A DNA stretch of 59,244 nt from a virus (IMGVR_UViG_3300042922_001463:1-59244); one strand, 5' to 3'. Shown: positions 34,203 to 42,172, numbered from the stretch's first letter. The notes: generated from the letters alone by a model not told the origin. Numbers and translations are program-made.

Positions 34203-34522
34203 GGATCTGTCTCCGCAACCTTTCCGGCTGCCAGCAAGTCGAGGACCGTGCCGATCGGGGAAAGCGCCCTGCCCTGCTCGTCACGCGATAGGCCGTGTCT
34301 CAGCACATCGGGGCTGGCGCCGTGCTGCAGAGCGATGGACGTCACCACCGCGGCGTCTCGGGCATTCACCTCGACATCGGTCCCGGCCTTCGGGCCACAG
34401 AGGAAGATCTCGCCCAGGCGGCCGTCGTCGTAATAACCGAACGTGGCCGTGTAGCTGATGCCCTTCACTTCGATCTCGAAGCTCTCGGCGGCGCGGCGGT
34501 CGGGGAGCAGTTCGCGCGTCAT
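34199..34522 (-). CDS. TSCPD-domain protein (ribonucleotide reductase C-terminal-like)
   Basis: 107 residues. FEIEVKGISYTATFGYYDDGRLGEIFLCGPKAG, then VNARDAAVVTSIALQHGAS and LRHGLSRDEQGRALSPIG match the TSCPD domain that ends B12-dependent ribonucleotide reductases. Free-standing copies are found in rhizobial genomes and phages; the catalytic part is absent here. It may modify host reductase or dNTP supply, but this is inference. Confidence 0.75.
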   Translation of the reverse strand: MTRELLPDRRAAESFEIEVKGISYTATFGYYDDGRLGEIFLCGPKAGTDVEVNARDAAVVTSIALQHGASPDVLRHGLSRDEQGRALSPIGTVLDLLAAGKVAETDP

Positions 34523-34668
34523 GGACGCCCCCCGACCGAGAACAGACGAGTTTGCTTCGAATTTTCGCGGAACCTTACGGCATGTGGGGCGTTCGCCGCT
34601 GGATCAAGGGTGACGCCTAAAGCGTGGGGACGACGGTGGAAATTCTCCGCAGACTGACGGGGACGGGC

Positions 34669-34929
34669 ATGTTGCGCCCGCCCGGCATGGCAGCTGCCAA
34701 AGCTGAGTACTGGATCTCCGTAAGGCGCCGAAAGACCGGCCCAAAAGCCGGCGAGGTGATCATTGGCGGGCAGGTCGAGACCAATATGGCCGCGCTTCTC
34801 AGCGCTCGCGACGGTCGCGCCTGGCTGACGCTGGAGACCGGTGCGATCTACGAGGTGGAACTGCACCACCTCACCACCACGACGGCCGAGTTCCGCGTAT
34901 TGCCTCCCTTCGATAACCTGCTCGACTAA
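34669..34929 (+). CDS. Small protein, unknown (moron)
   Basis: 86 residues from the ATG at 34669; GTG 34624 and ATG 34687 are possible alternatives. Beta-rich, with EVIIGGQVETNMAALLSARDGRAWLTLETGAIYEVELHHL. No family recognised. The first of three plus-strand genes that interrupt the minus-strand early operon. Confidence 0.5.
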   Translation: MLRPPGMAAAKAEYWISVRRRKTGPKAGEVIIGGQVETNMAALLSARDGRAWLTLETGAIYEVELHHLTTTTAEFRVLPPFDNLLD

Positions 34930-35001
34930 AGCGCACTTGTGCACATTTGAGCCCGGGCCTGCGTCCGATAGAGTATCGTGCTGGGTAGGGAGTTCGCCGT
35001 T

Positions 35002-35244
35002 ATGCCCCATGGGCTGCAACTGCCACTTGCCAGACCGATCGTGTTGCAGGGTGATCCACCCCGCACGATCGACACTTTCTTGGCAGCTGTTGAGTTTCTG
35101 GCTTCGAGCGAGGGGCCGCGCTCCCCGGAGGTCGAGGCCACCATCGATCAGCTCATCGCCGCCGGGCAGAGCGGAGAGCCCTCGGCCGTAGACGACGTAA
35201 CTGACCGGCTCGTGCTGTTGCTGCGTCAGCGCGGGCAGTTGTGA
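35002..35244 (+). CDS. DUF982-like protein
   Basis: 80 residues from the ATG at 35002, with GGGAG upstream; a GTG at 34978 is an alternative. Strand-type N-terminus (LQLPLARPIVLQGDPPRTIDTFLAAVEFLAS) then PRSPEVEATIDQLIAAG and a C-terminal helix, the DUF982 plan common on rhizobial plasmids and genomes. Clearly related to the next gene. Function unknown. Confidence 0.6.
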   Translation: MPHGLQLPLARPIVLQGDPPRTIDTFLAAVEFLASSEGPRSPEVEATIDQLIAAGQSGEPSAVDDVTDRLVLLLRQRGQL

Positions 35245-35289
35245 GGTGACGGCTCGGCCCTGCGCTTCTCGCGCCGAGCCTGCTGTCAG

Positions 35290-35565
35290 ATGAAACCAGT
35301 GAGCGGCTTCGCGCTTATTGGCTCGATGGCACCGCACTGGCACACACCTCTGCCCGAGCCGATAGCGCTCACGTCCGGAACGTCGCTGCACACGCTGCTC
35401 GACGTCGGTGCTTTCCTGCGCGCGAACTACGAAGGCCGGCGCACGCCTCCGGTTGAGGCCACTATTTCTGCCCTGCTGCGCGCTGCGGACACCGGTGATG
35501 AAGCAGACCGGCACCTCGCCTACGAGCGCGTGGCGCGCCTCCTTCGCTTCAACCGCCTGATCTGA
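35290..35565 (+). CDS. DUF982-like protein, tandem paralogue
   Basis: 91 residues; an internal ATG at 35326 lines up with the start of the paralogue at 35002. Shared pattern: PLPEPIAL..., LLDVGAFLRANYEGRRTPPVEATISALLRAADTG against PLARPIVL..., FLASSEGPRSPEVEATIDQLIAAGQSG. The two probably arose by duplication. Function unknown. Confidence 0.6.
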   Translation: MKPVSGFALIGSMAPHWHTPLPEPIALTSGTSLHTLLDVGAFLRANYEGRRTPPVEATISALLRAADTGDEADRHLAYERVARLLRFNRLI

Positions 35566-35576
35566 CGTCCACGCTG

Positions 35577-36185
35577 TCATCCGGCCGCCTCCGTGGCGTC
35601 GAACTTCGTCGCTTCGTTGCCCCAGGTATCCCAGCCGGCGCGCGACTGCCGGGAGAAGACGGACACACGCCGCGCCTCCGGCCACGCCTTCTCAACGGCC
35701 GCGTAGAACTCGTCGGGCTTGCGGGAATGCTCCCTGGCAACGCCGTCGATCGCATCGGCTTCGAGCGTCTCGACGAGATTGGGGAAGCCGGCTCCCTTCC
35801 ATGACGACCCGGGCAGCCGCGCGATGATGTACGGCTCGTGGAGCGACCGGGCGACATAGCCCGTGCCCCAACGCGCCTTGCCTGACGGGTATCGCTTGGT
35901 CCATCCGCCGCCGGTCACCGGCAGCAGGCCCCAACCACGGATCACCTCGACATGGGCGCCGATCGCCACGAGCGGCCAGGTGCACCACATGATGCACACG
36001 CCGCCGGGCGCTATCAGATTGCCGACCGGCAGAGCCTTGATGTCCTCCAGCGACATCGTCTGGTACTGCGCCTGGGCGGACTTCTTCTCCCCCTTGGCCG
36101 AACGAAGGGCGAAGGTCCACGCGGGGTCGAGCTCGACCACGTCATAGGCAAACATCGACAGAGGGAAGAACGGCCAGCCGGTCAC
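35577..36185 (-). CDS. MT-A70 family adenine-N6 DNA methyltransferase
   Basis: 202 residues from GTG 36185, in a GTGA overlap with the DnaA-like gene. VVELDPAWTFALRS carries the catalytic DPPW-type motif as DPAW. AQYQTMSLEDIKALPV, MWCTWPLVAIGAHVEVIRGWGL and KPDEFYAAVEKAWP complete the MT-A70 pattern. It would methylate adenines, protecting phage DNA from restriction or altering methylation signals that control host replication (CcrM-like effect, inferred). It is the last gene of the block that starts at the Cro-like gene. Confidence 0.85.
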   Translation of the reverse strand: MTGWPFFPLSMFAYDVVELDPAWTFALRSAKGEKKSAQAQYQTMSLEDIKALPVGNLIAPGGVCIMWCTWPLVAIGAHVEVIRGWGLLPVTGGGWTKRYPSGKARWGTGYVARSLHEPYIIARLPGSSWKGAGFPNLVETLEADAIDGVAREHSRKPDEFYAAVEKAWPEARRVSVFSRQSRAGWDTWGNEATKFDATEAAG

Positions 36186-37585
36186 GCTGCGTTCTCCTGC
36201 AGCATGGCCTCGAGCGCCTTCACCTCCGCAGCCACATCGGCGCCGGACGTCACCAGCCCGTCGATCTTGCGCACGGCGTGCAGCACGGTCGTATGGTCGC
36301 GCCCGCCGAAGCGCCGGCCGATCTCCGGCAGCGAGCGCAGGGTCAGCGTCTTGGCGAGGTACATCGCGATCTGACGCGGCTTCACCACGTTCGCGGTGCG
36401 ACGCTGGGAGAGGATGTCGGCGCGGCTGACGCTGTAGCGCTTCGTCACCGCGCGCATGATGTCGTCGATCCGGATCCTCTTCGGCTCGGCCGTGCGGATG
36501 AGGTCCCGCAACGCCGATTCCGCCACCTCTGGCGTGATCTCACGGCCGGTCAGCTGGTTGTGCGCCAGTAGACGGTTGAGCGCGCCGTCGAGGTCCCTCC
36601 CCGTGCGTCCGCAGTGGCGGGCGACATATCGGAGAATGTCCGGCTCGATGCCGAATCCCGGATACTGCTGGGTGAGCACGCTGAGGCGGGATGTCAGGAT
36701 GCCGAGCTTGAGCTCTTCCTCCAGCGGGGCGATCTCGACGACAAGCCCGCCCGCCATACGAGACCGCGCACGCTCGTCCATGGCGTCGAACTCGGCGGGT
36801 GAGCGGTCGGCGGCGAGCACCACCTGGCGGCGGCACGCGATCACGGTGTTGAGCGTGTAGGCGAACTCCTGAAGGACGCTCTTGCCCTGCAGGAACTGCA
36901 CGTCATCGATGATGAGCACGTCTGCGGCGCGCAGGGCCTCCTGGAACGCCGCGGCCGACTGGCTCTTCAGCGCGGCCACGAAGCCGAACATGAAGCGCTC
37001 GGCGGTCAGGTACAGGACGCGGCGCCCACCTTCGGCGCTGGCGGCAGCGATGGCCTGAAGCAGGTGCGTCTTGCCCAGCCCGACGCCACCATGAAGGAAC
37101 AGCGGGTTGAACACCGGATCGCTGATGAGCGGGCCGCCTGCGACCCTCTTGGCCGCGGCGTGGGCGAGGCGGTTGGAATCGCCCAGCCTGAAGGCGTCGA
37201 AGGTCAGCCGAGGATCGAGCGGCGATGAGAGCGGCGCGTCTTCGACATGAACCGGCGGCGTAGCGGGCGCCAGCCGCGGCGCCGGCATGCTCACCGGAAC
37301 GGGACGGGCGGGCCGGGATGGCGGGTTCAGCTTCGCCTGGCGGACGTTGATGACGAGGCGAACGCCCGGCTCGACGGTCTGCCAGATCTCGGTCAGCACC
37401 GCCTCATAGTGCTGCGCGATCCAGACCTTAAGGAATCGCGTCGGGACCGAGAGCACGACGACGTCATCGGCGCAGCTCTCGAACTCCAGCCGGATGAACC
37501 AGCTCGCGTAGACCTCCTCGCCCACGCGCGCCCTCAGGATGGTGCGGAGGCGGGTCCAGGTCTCGGCATCGACGGTCGTTTCCAT
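36182..37585 (-). CDS. DnaA-like replication initiator (phage-encoded paralogue)
   Basis: 467 residues from the ATG at 37585, the full DnaA size. Domain I: TWTRLRTILRARVGEEVYASWF. A Pro-rich domain II linker (90-120). AAA+ domain III with Walker A GGVGLGKTHLL and Walker B VLIIDDVQFLQGK, and RSRMAGGLVVEI near the arginine-finger region. Domain IV has VKPRQIAMYLAKTLT and the DnaA signature GGRDHTTVLHA. It should bind DnaA boxes and load DnaB, at a phage origin or at host oriC. No phage helicase or loader is encoded nearby, so it probably recruits host DnaB. Confidence 0.93.
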   Translation of the reverse strand: METTVDAETWTRLRTILRARVGEEVYASWFIRLEFESCADDVVVLSVPTRFLKVWIAQHYEAVLTEIWQTVEPGVRLVINVRQAKLNPPSRPARPVPVSMPAPRLAPATPPVHVEDAPLSSPLDPRLTFDAFRLGDSNRLAHAAAKRVAGGPLISDPVFNPLFLHGGVGLGKTHLLQAIAAASAEGGRRVLYLTAERFMFGFVAALKSQSAAAFQEALRAADVLIIDDVQFLQGKSVLQEFAYTLNTVIACRRQVVLAADRSPAEFDAMDERARSRMAGGLVVEIAPLEEELKLGILTSRLSVLTQQYPGFGIEPDILRYVARHCGRTGRDLDGALNRLLAHNQLTGREITPEVAESALRDLIRTAEPKRIRIDDIMRAVTKRYSVSRADILSQRRTANVVKPRQIAMYLAKTLTLRSLPEIGRRFGGRDHTTVLHAVRKIDGLVTSGADVAAEVKALEAMLQENAA

Positions 37586-37596
37586 CGCGGCCACCC

Positions 37597-38556
37597 TCAA
37601 TGTTGGAGAAAGGCGACGCGCCGGCGGCTCTGCCAGCACAGCGCGCAGGTGGAGCAGGATTCCGTCTTGCCGATCTGCTGCGGACAGAGCACGGCGTCGG
37701 GCGGAAGCTGCCGGGGATGCTCGATCGTCACCGTCGAGCATTCGTCGATCAGCGCGTTCGAGAAGCGGATGGCGAAGCGGTCCCAGCGCGCCATGACCAG
37801 GCGCACGAGCGCACGCGCAACGGGATCGTCGATGCCGTCGATGCGGGCGGTGAAGCCGAAGACATGCAGGGCAGGATATCGGTCGAGGAACCCGGCCCAC
37901 AGGGCGACATAGTCCGGCGAGTAGAAGTCGCCGAGCACATGGAGCCGAACGGCGAAACCACGAGGGTGCCGCGATTGCAGGATGGCGAGCTCATGCCCGA
38001 GCCTCTCTTCCAGCGCAGCGCCGTGCTGCACGCGCTTGGCCCAGCGCATATGATTGCCGTAACAGGAGCGCCAATGCCGGCAGGAGACCTGGCACGTCGC
38101 CCGCTCCTCCAGCGTCAGCGTGTAGACCGGGAAGCCCGTCCAGGCGCCCTTGCGGATTTCGCCGCCGATCTTCCAGTGGTTCACGCCCGAGACGAGGATG
38201 TTAAGCAGCCCGTCGACCGGGACAACCGTCGAGGGATAGAGGGTGCGGTCCTCGACCAGGGCGACATGATCGACCGGCGGCATGTTCGCCGCTCGTTCAG
38301 TAGCCACCTTGGGAGCGTGACGGCTGACGCTCTGCTTGGACCGTCGCCGCTTGCCGACGGCGAGGCCAAGCGCCTTCCGTCGGCTGTGGACGAGTTGCTT
38401 GGAGCAGCCGAAGCGATCCGCGATCTCGGAATCCGTCAGTTCCTCCGCCACCGCCGCGCGCAGAGCATCCTCCGGCAGCTTGGGGCGCCGGCCGGGCCGC
38501 ACCGGGAACGGCACGACCTGCTGCTGGAGAAGGTTCGGGAGGATCCGGCCGGTCAC
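37597..38556 (-). CDS. GP88-family protein with N-terminal HTH
   Basis: 319 residues from GTG 38556, in a GTGA overlap with the upstream gene. An N-terminal homeodomain-like helix-turn-helix (PKLPEDALRAAVAEEL, DSEIADRFGCSKQLVHSRRKALGL) precedes the GP88 domain, whose hallmark is TCQVSCRHWRSCYGNHMRWAKR. It ends in a second Cys cluster SCSTCALCW. Six or more conserved Cys suggest a metal or Fe-S centre; a radical-SAM relationship has been suspected for such phage proteins but is not established here. Located between the DnaA-like and CtrA-like genes. Confidence 0.75.
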   Translation of the reverse strand: MTGRILPNLLQQQVVPFPVRPGRRPKLPEDALRAAVAEELTDSEIADRFGCSKQLVHSRRKALGLAVGKRRRSKQSVSRHAPKVATERAANMPPVDHVALVEDRTLYPSTVVPVDGLLNILVSGVNHWKIGGEIRKGAWTGFPVYTLTLEERATCQVSCRHWRSCYGNHMRWAKRVQHGAALEERLGHELAILQSRHPRGFAVRLHVLGDFYSPDYVALWAGFLDRYPALHVFGFTARIDGIDDPVARALVRLVMARWDRFAIRFSNALIDECSTVTIEHPRQLPPDAVLCPQQIGKTESCSTCALCWQSRRRVAFLQH

Positions 38557-38927
38557 GTCGCCGCTCCCAAGCGGGCCGCCAAGGCGGTCCGATCCTCGAG
38601 CGAATATCCCGTACCCCACCGCGTGATGATGGTGATTCCGAAGGGTCTCAGCTTCTTGCGCATCTTGCAGATGAAGACGTCGACGATCTTGAGCTCAGCT
38701 TCGTCCTTCGCTGTCGAGCGATACAGCGCGGCCATCACGGCGTCCTTCGTCGCGATCTCCCGACGAAGAAGCACGCCAAAGACGCAGGCCTCGCTGCGTG
38801 TCAGGCGCCATTCGATTGGCACGAGAGCATCGATGCTCATGCCCATCAGACCTTCGAGTTGTTCGACGCGGAGTTGGAGACGCTCGTTCTCCGCCTCAAG
38901 CGCCTCAATTCGCGCGCTTTCGTCCAC
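38553..38927 (-). CDS. CtrA-type winged-helix DNA-binding protein without receiver domain
   Basis: 124 residues from GTG 38927 (an ATG at 39023 adds an Arg-rich stretch inside the upstream gene). A short coiled coil (IEALEAENERLQLRVEQLEGLMG) is followed by an OmpR/PhoB-type wHTH: LTRSEACVFGVLLRRE, DEAELKIVDVFICKMRKKL and RWGTGYSL. The recognition helix region is nearly the same as that of CtrA (DEPELKIIDVFICKLRKKL, from memory). There is no phospho-receiver domain, so binding would escape the host phosphorelay. It may act on CtrA sites of the host or the phage. Confidence 0.85.
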   Translation of the reverse strand: MDESARIEALEAENERLQLRVEQLEGLMGMSIDALVPIEWRLTRSEACVFGVLLRREIATKDAVMAALYRSTAKDEAELKIVDVFICKMRKKLRPFGITIITRWGTGYSLEDRTALAARLGAAT

Positions 38928-39756
38928 GTGGGCGTCCCTTGAACCAGATGATGCCGAGCGCGCGCCAAAGCGGCACGTTGTGTGCGGCGGCGAACACCTT
39001 CGCCTCCTGCTCGGCGCGTTCACCCATCATGAGGATGGTGGTTGAGAGATCCTCGGCGGTGATTTCTCCGGAATACTCCGGGTCGTTCAGGAGCATCTCG
39101 ACGGCCCGCACTCCGGCCGCGGGAATGGGCGCCATTTTCGCCTTGACGAGAATTTCGAGCATCTGACGTGCCCGCATTGCGCCGCGACGGTTGATCAGCG
39201 CCATGATTGCCGCCACCGCCATGGTGTCGCCGGCCTTGAAGCCGCTATTGCCGGGCGAGACCCGCAACACACGCACGCCGGCCCTATCGCAAACCTGCTG
39301 GAGGGTGACTGCGTCCGGATCGCCGGCGGCGACAGCGGCGACATGCAGTTGAGTGGCCGTAACAGCTATGCGGTCCTTGTTATGACCGATGAACGCCCGA
39401 GCTCGCGCCTCCCGATCGCTCGCCTCCACCACCATCACGGGGATTTCGTCCACCGAGGGATGTGAGGCAGCCGCGATGGCCGTGTGTTGGCCGTCGATCA
39501 CCTCCAAACCGTCATCGGTCTCCACGACCACCGGCGGCTTGAAGCGCCGCCAATCCCAGTCCGCCACGATGCGCCGGATCAGTGAAACCGACCGCTCGGA
39601 CAGATTTCGTTGGTAGCCCTCATCGACAATGAGGGCGTCCGGGGCCACCCAACGGAAGCCGGGCCGCGCCGAGGCGTCGCCGCCGGGCTCGATACCCGGC
39701 ATGCCCATCGCCCGTATCGCTCGACGACTGTTCTGCTGACCCGCTCCGGTGGACAT
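38905..39756 (-). CDS. ParB/Srx-like nuclease-domain protein
   Basis: 283 residues. The ParB/sulfiredoxin-like fold is seen in VDEGYQRNLSERSVSLIRRIVADWDWRRFKPPVVV, the key motif VIDGQHTAIAA and ARARAFIGHNKDR. The C-terminal half is helical. Phage members of this group act as DNA-binding or nicking proteins; a CTPase-based ParB clamp is also possible. It overlaps the CtrA-like gene by 23 bases, indicating coupled expression. Confidence 0.78.
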   Translation of the reverse strand: MSTGAGQQNSRRAIRAMGMPGIEPGGDASARPGFRWVAPDALIVDEGYQRNLSERSVSLIRRIVADWDWRRFKPPVVVETDDGLEVIDGQHTAIAAASHPSVDEIPVMVVEASDREARARAFIGHNKDRIAVTATQLHVAAVAAGDPDAVTLQQVCDRAGVRVLRVSPGNSGFKAGDTMAVAAIMALINRRGAMRARQMLEILVKAKMAPIPAAGVRAVEMLLNDPEYSGEITAEDLSTTILMMGERAEQEAKVFAAAHNVPLWRALGIIWFKGRPRGRKRAN

Positions 39757-39776
39757 CGCGCTCTCCCGCCGGCCGC

Positions 39777-40046
39777 TCAGCCGACCATCCCGAGCGAGGC
39801 GAGGTAGAGGTCGACGATCGCCTCGTGCTCGGCGCGCTGGTCGGCGTCCTGCCGCCGGATCTTCAGGATCTCCTTCAGCGCCTTGACGTCGAAGCCGGTG
39901 CCCTTGGCCTCAGCGAAGACGTCCTTGATGTCGTCGGAAACGGTCTTCTTCTCCTCCTCCAGGCGCTCAATGCGCTCGATGAAGGAGATCAACTGCTCCT
40001 TGGCGAAGTCGGCGGCAGACGGCTCGTCGTTCGGTATTTCGGGCAT
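39777..40046 (-). CDS. GapR-family (DUF2312) nucleoid-associated protein
   Basis: 89 residues, the size of Caulobacter Gap[54 protein letters not shown]...[15 protein letters not shown] follows the DUF2312/GapR pattern throughout. GapR binds overtwisted DNA ahead of forks and stimulates topoisomerases in alphaproteobacteria. A phage copy could help phage replication or compact its DNA. It lies directly upstream of the ParB-like gene. Confidence 0.92.
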   Translation of the reverse strand: MPEIPNDEPSAADFAKEQLISFIERIERLEEEKKTVSDDIKDVFAEAKGTGFDVKALKEILKIRRQDADQRAEHEAIVDLYLASLGMVG

Positions 40047-40078
40047 GGCTAGGCCTCGGTGTTTAGGCGCGCCGGGGA

Positions 40079-40327
40079 TCAGCGCGCGAAAAGGTCCGCC
40101 ACCGGCGCGGGCGGCCGCGCGGCGGGCTTGGGTTGCTTGAGCTCGGTAGCGATGAGCGCGGAGGTGATCTCGACGAGCTCTTTGCTGGTCTTGGCGCGGC
40201 GGTCGTGTGCCTGCTTCAGCCGCTGGTATTCAGCGATCTTGTCAGCGCGGGCGGCGGCCAGCTTGCGCCGACGTATCTCCGTCGGTGTCGGCTTCGGGTC
40301 GGCCGTCTTGAGGTAGGTGCGCGACAT
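40079..40327 (-). CDS. Small basic helical protein, unknown
   Basis: 82 residues, rich in Lys, Arg and Ala, one long helix ([44 protein letters not shown]). No family recognised. Between the GapR gene and two small early genes; a nucleic-acid-binding role is possible from charge. Confidence 0.6.
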   Translation of the reverse strand: MSRTYLKTADPKPTPTEIRRRKLAAARADKIAEYQRLKQAHDRRAKTSKELVEITSALIATELKQPKPAARPPAPVADLFAR

Positions 40328-40342
40328 GGCGATTGATCCTCG

Positions 40343-40498
40343 TCACTTGGCGAAGAGCGTGGCGAGCAGGTTCGCCGCCAAGTCGATGAGGTCTTTGGTG
40401 AAGTGCTGCCGCTCGCGCCGGCGGCGAGCAGCGGGCCGCTCGAAGGAGAGGTGCTCGCCGCGAGGCCGACTGGCCTTGAACGTTGTTCGCTTCGTCAC
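40343..40498 (-). CDS. Tiny basic protein, unknown
   Basis: 51 residues from GTG 40498, in a GTGA overlap with the CII-like gene, which supports translation by coupling. Strongly basic first half (many Arg) and amphipathic end FTKDLIDLAANLLATLFAK. No family recognised. Confidence 0.45.
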   Translation of the reverse strand: MTKRTTFKASRPRGEHLSFERPAARRRRERQHFTKDLIDLAANLLATLFAK

Positions 40499-41037
40499 CG
40501 CCCGCCTCCCTGTTTGGGAAGCCGGCTCACATTGCTGGCGGCTGCCGCTTTGACCTCGGCGCAGTCCTCCCGCAGATCGTCGACGGCGCGAGCGAGGTCG
40601 GCCGCTGCGCGTTCGATCCGTTCGGCATCGGTGACGGAATAGCGGCCGTCCGCCCTCGCCTCGGCAACGGCGTGGGCGACGTCGGCGAACTCCCGCAGCA
40701 CGGCGTTGTGCCGAGCGTCGATATTGACCCCTTTGTCAGGGTCATCGTCTTCCGCGCGGGTGAGCTGGTGGCCGCTGTAGTCGGCCATGACCTTGGTGAC
40801 GTATGGGCGTCCGCAATCCGCTTCCAGCACCATGGCCGACAGAAGCGGGATCAGGTCCTTGTCCTGCTGGTAGCGATAGACACTGCCAGGGTGAACACCG
40901 AGGAGCTCGGCGCTGCGTTCCGCGCCGCCGCATTCGGTGATCAGGTCCCGGGTGGCTGCAACGATGCGCAAACGCCAGGCGCGCGGCAAAGGGTGTTCAG
41001 CCAAGATGCCCCTCCCCTGCGAAATTCCCCCGTTCAT
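40495..41037 (-). CDS. CII-like phage regulatory protein
   Basis: 180 residues from the ATG at 41037. ITECGGAERSAELLGVHPGSVYRYQQD is a helix-turn-helix and PLLSAMVLEADCGRPYVTKVMADYSGHQ continues in the pattern of P2-type CII (CP76) regulators. The C-terminus is a long acidic helix. Placed right after the Cro-like gene, like cII in lambda. It probably activates repressor or integrase promoters; this is inferred. Confidence 0.65.
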   Translation of the reverse strand: MNGGISQGRGILAEHPLPRAWRLRIVAATRDLITECGGAERSAELLGVHPGSVYRYQQDKDLIPLLSAMVLEADCGRPYVTKVMADYSGHQLTRAEDDDPDKGVNIDARHNAVLREFADVAHAVAEARADGRYSVTDAERIERAAADLARAVDDLREDCAEVKAAAASNVSRLPKQGGGR

Positions 41038-41139
41038 TAGCGGAGGTATTGGGAGACACGGCGTGCGAGAACGTTGTCCAGACGACACGCGACTTGAACG
41101 TGGAGGCCGGACCGCCGGCGGGGAGAAGCAGTAGACCAA

Positions 41140-41379
41140 TCATGCGGCCTCCCCGTCGTTGGTGGCGGCCACACCGGGCATCTCGAAGAACCAGGCATCA
41201 TCCCAAGCCAACCCGCGGCTCTTGGCGGCCTCGCGGATGCGCGCCAGTTGAGCCCTGTCCGGCTGAAGGTCGCCCTTCTCCCAGCGAGACACCGTCGCCT
41301 GCGTGGTGCCCGCGATAGCGGCAAGCTCCGCCTGGGAGATATCGAGGACCGATTTGCGGATGATGGGCATCGGGTTCAT
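41140..41379 (-). CDS. Cro-like repressor (XRE family HTH)
   Basis: 79 residues from the ATG at 41379. RKSVLDISQAELAAIAGTTQATVSRWEKGDLQPDRAQLARI is the classical XRE helix-turn-helix. It is divergent from the CI-like gene across a set of palindromes. A promoter with -35 TTGCCA (41414-41409) and -10 TATGTT (41392-41387) would start transcription at about 41380, so the mRNA appears leaderless. Longer Met-rich starts up to 41436 are in frame but run across the operators. Confidence 0.85.
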   Translation of the reverse strand: MNPMPIIRKSVLDISQAELAAIAGTTQATVSRWEKGDLQPDRAQLARIREAAKSRGLAWDDAWFFEMPGVAATNDGEAA

Positions 41380-41440
41380 ATACATGAACATACTCATATG
41401 CATGACCATGGCAAGGCAAATCATGCACTCGTGCATTAGA
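41375..41440. promoter_or_regulatory. OR-like operator/promoter region of the genetic switch
   Basis: Three palindromes stand in a row: TTCATATACATGAA (41375-41388), TCATATGCATGA (41394-41405) and ATGCACTCGTGCAT (41423-41436). The minus-strand Cro promoter (TTGCCA 41414-41409, TATGTT 41392-41387) is overlapped by the first two; the third lies toward the repressor gene. The TCAT-N4-ATGA half-site pattern recurs at 45293-45350. Confidence 0.75.
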
Positions 41441-41471
41441 TTTGCTTTATGCGTTCGCGTATGAGGTTGTC

Positions 41472-42146
41472 ATGGATGTCGTGGGAACGGTCGACGCGAT
41501 CCTGAAGGCTAGGAACTGGACGCACGAGGAACTCGCTGCGGCCATTGGCGTGACACAGCCGGCTGTGTCGCGCTGGGCATCAGGGAAGGTCATTCCGCGC
41601 GGCGAGAGCTACTTGAAGCTCATGGCCCTTCGGGAAGAGGTGGAGGGTGGAGCGCCGCTTGATGCTGCCCGCCCCGTTCGCGCGCAAATCGTGCCGACGC
41701 CCATTTCTGGAAAGGCCAGCGCCGGCGTCTTCCAAGAGATTGATGACTTCGAGAACCAGGATCCCGCCGAAGTTCTTGTAGCTCGCGACCCGCGGTTCCC
41801 GCACGCCCGCGTCGTCGTCTTCGATGTCGACGGCAATTCCATGAATGCATTCGACCCACCGATCCCGGACGGCTCTCGCGTCAGCGGCCCCGTCTTTGAG
41901 GACATCCGCGAGGTTCCGCGAAACGGCATGGCCGTGGTCATCCAGCGATCAACTGCTGACGGGCAGATGCTCGAGTGGTCGGTGAAGGAGATCGAGGTGC
42001 GGGAGGACGGCTACACGTTCCATCCCCGCTCCACGGATGCCCGCTACAAGCCAATCGTCGTCGATACCGACCTCAATGCCGATGACGGGAAAAAGGTCGA
42101 GATCATTGCGCTGGTGACGGATGTTACGCGGCCGGTGAGGTGGTAA
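41472..42146 (+). CDS. CI-like phage repressor with S24 (LexA-like) peptidase domain
   Basis: 224 residues from the ATG at 41472, with GAGG five bases upstream. An N-terminal XRE helix-turn-helix (WTHEELAAAIGVTQPAVSRWASGK) is followed by an S24 peptidase: DVDGNSMNAFDPPIPDGSRV carries the catalytic Ser (GNSM) and RNGMAVVIQRS lies at the Lys position, although the usual Lys is not obvious there. It keeps the prophage silent and should be cleaved or inactivated in the SOS response. It heads an operon with two further genes up to the terminator at 43873-43903. Confidence 0.87.
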   Translation: MDVVGTVDAILKARNWTHEELAAAIGVTQPAVSRWASGKVIPRGESYLKLMALREEVEGGAPLDAARPVRAQIVPTPISGKASAGVFQEIDDFENQDPAEVLVARDPRFPHARVVVFDVDGNSMNAFDPPIPDGSRVSGPVFEDIREVPRNGMAVVIQRSTADGQMLEWSVKEIEVREDGYTFHPRSTDARYKPIVVDTDLNADDGKKVEIIALVTDVTRPVRW

Positions 42147-42172
42147 GGAACTCATCGCCAGGGGGCTTGCCA

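Noticed and set aside
36182-37900. Longer start for the DnaA-like gene at 37900
   Set aside because: The extra 105 residues are Arg/His/Cys-rich and overlap the GP88 gene; METTVDAETW at 37585 matches a DnaA domain I start.
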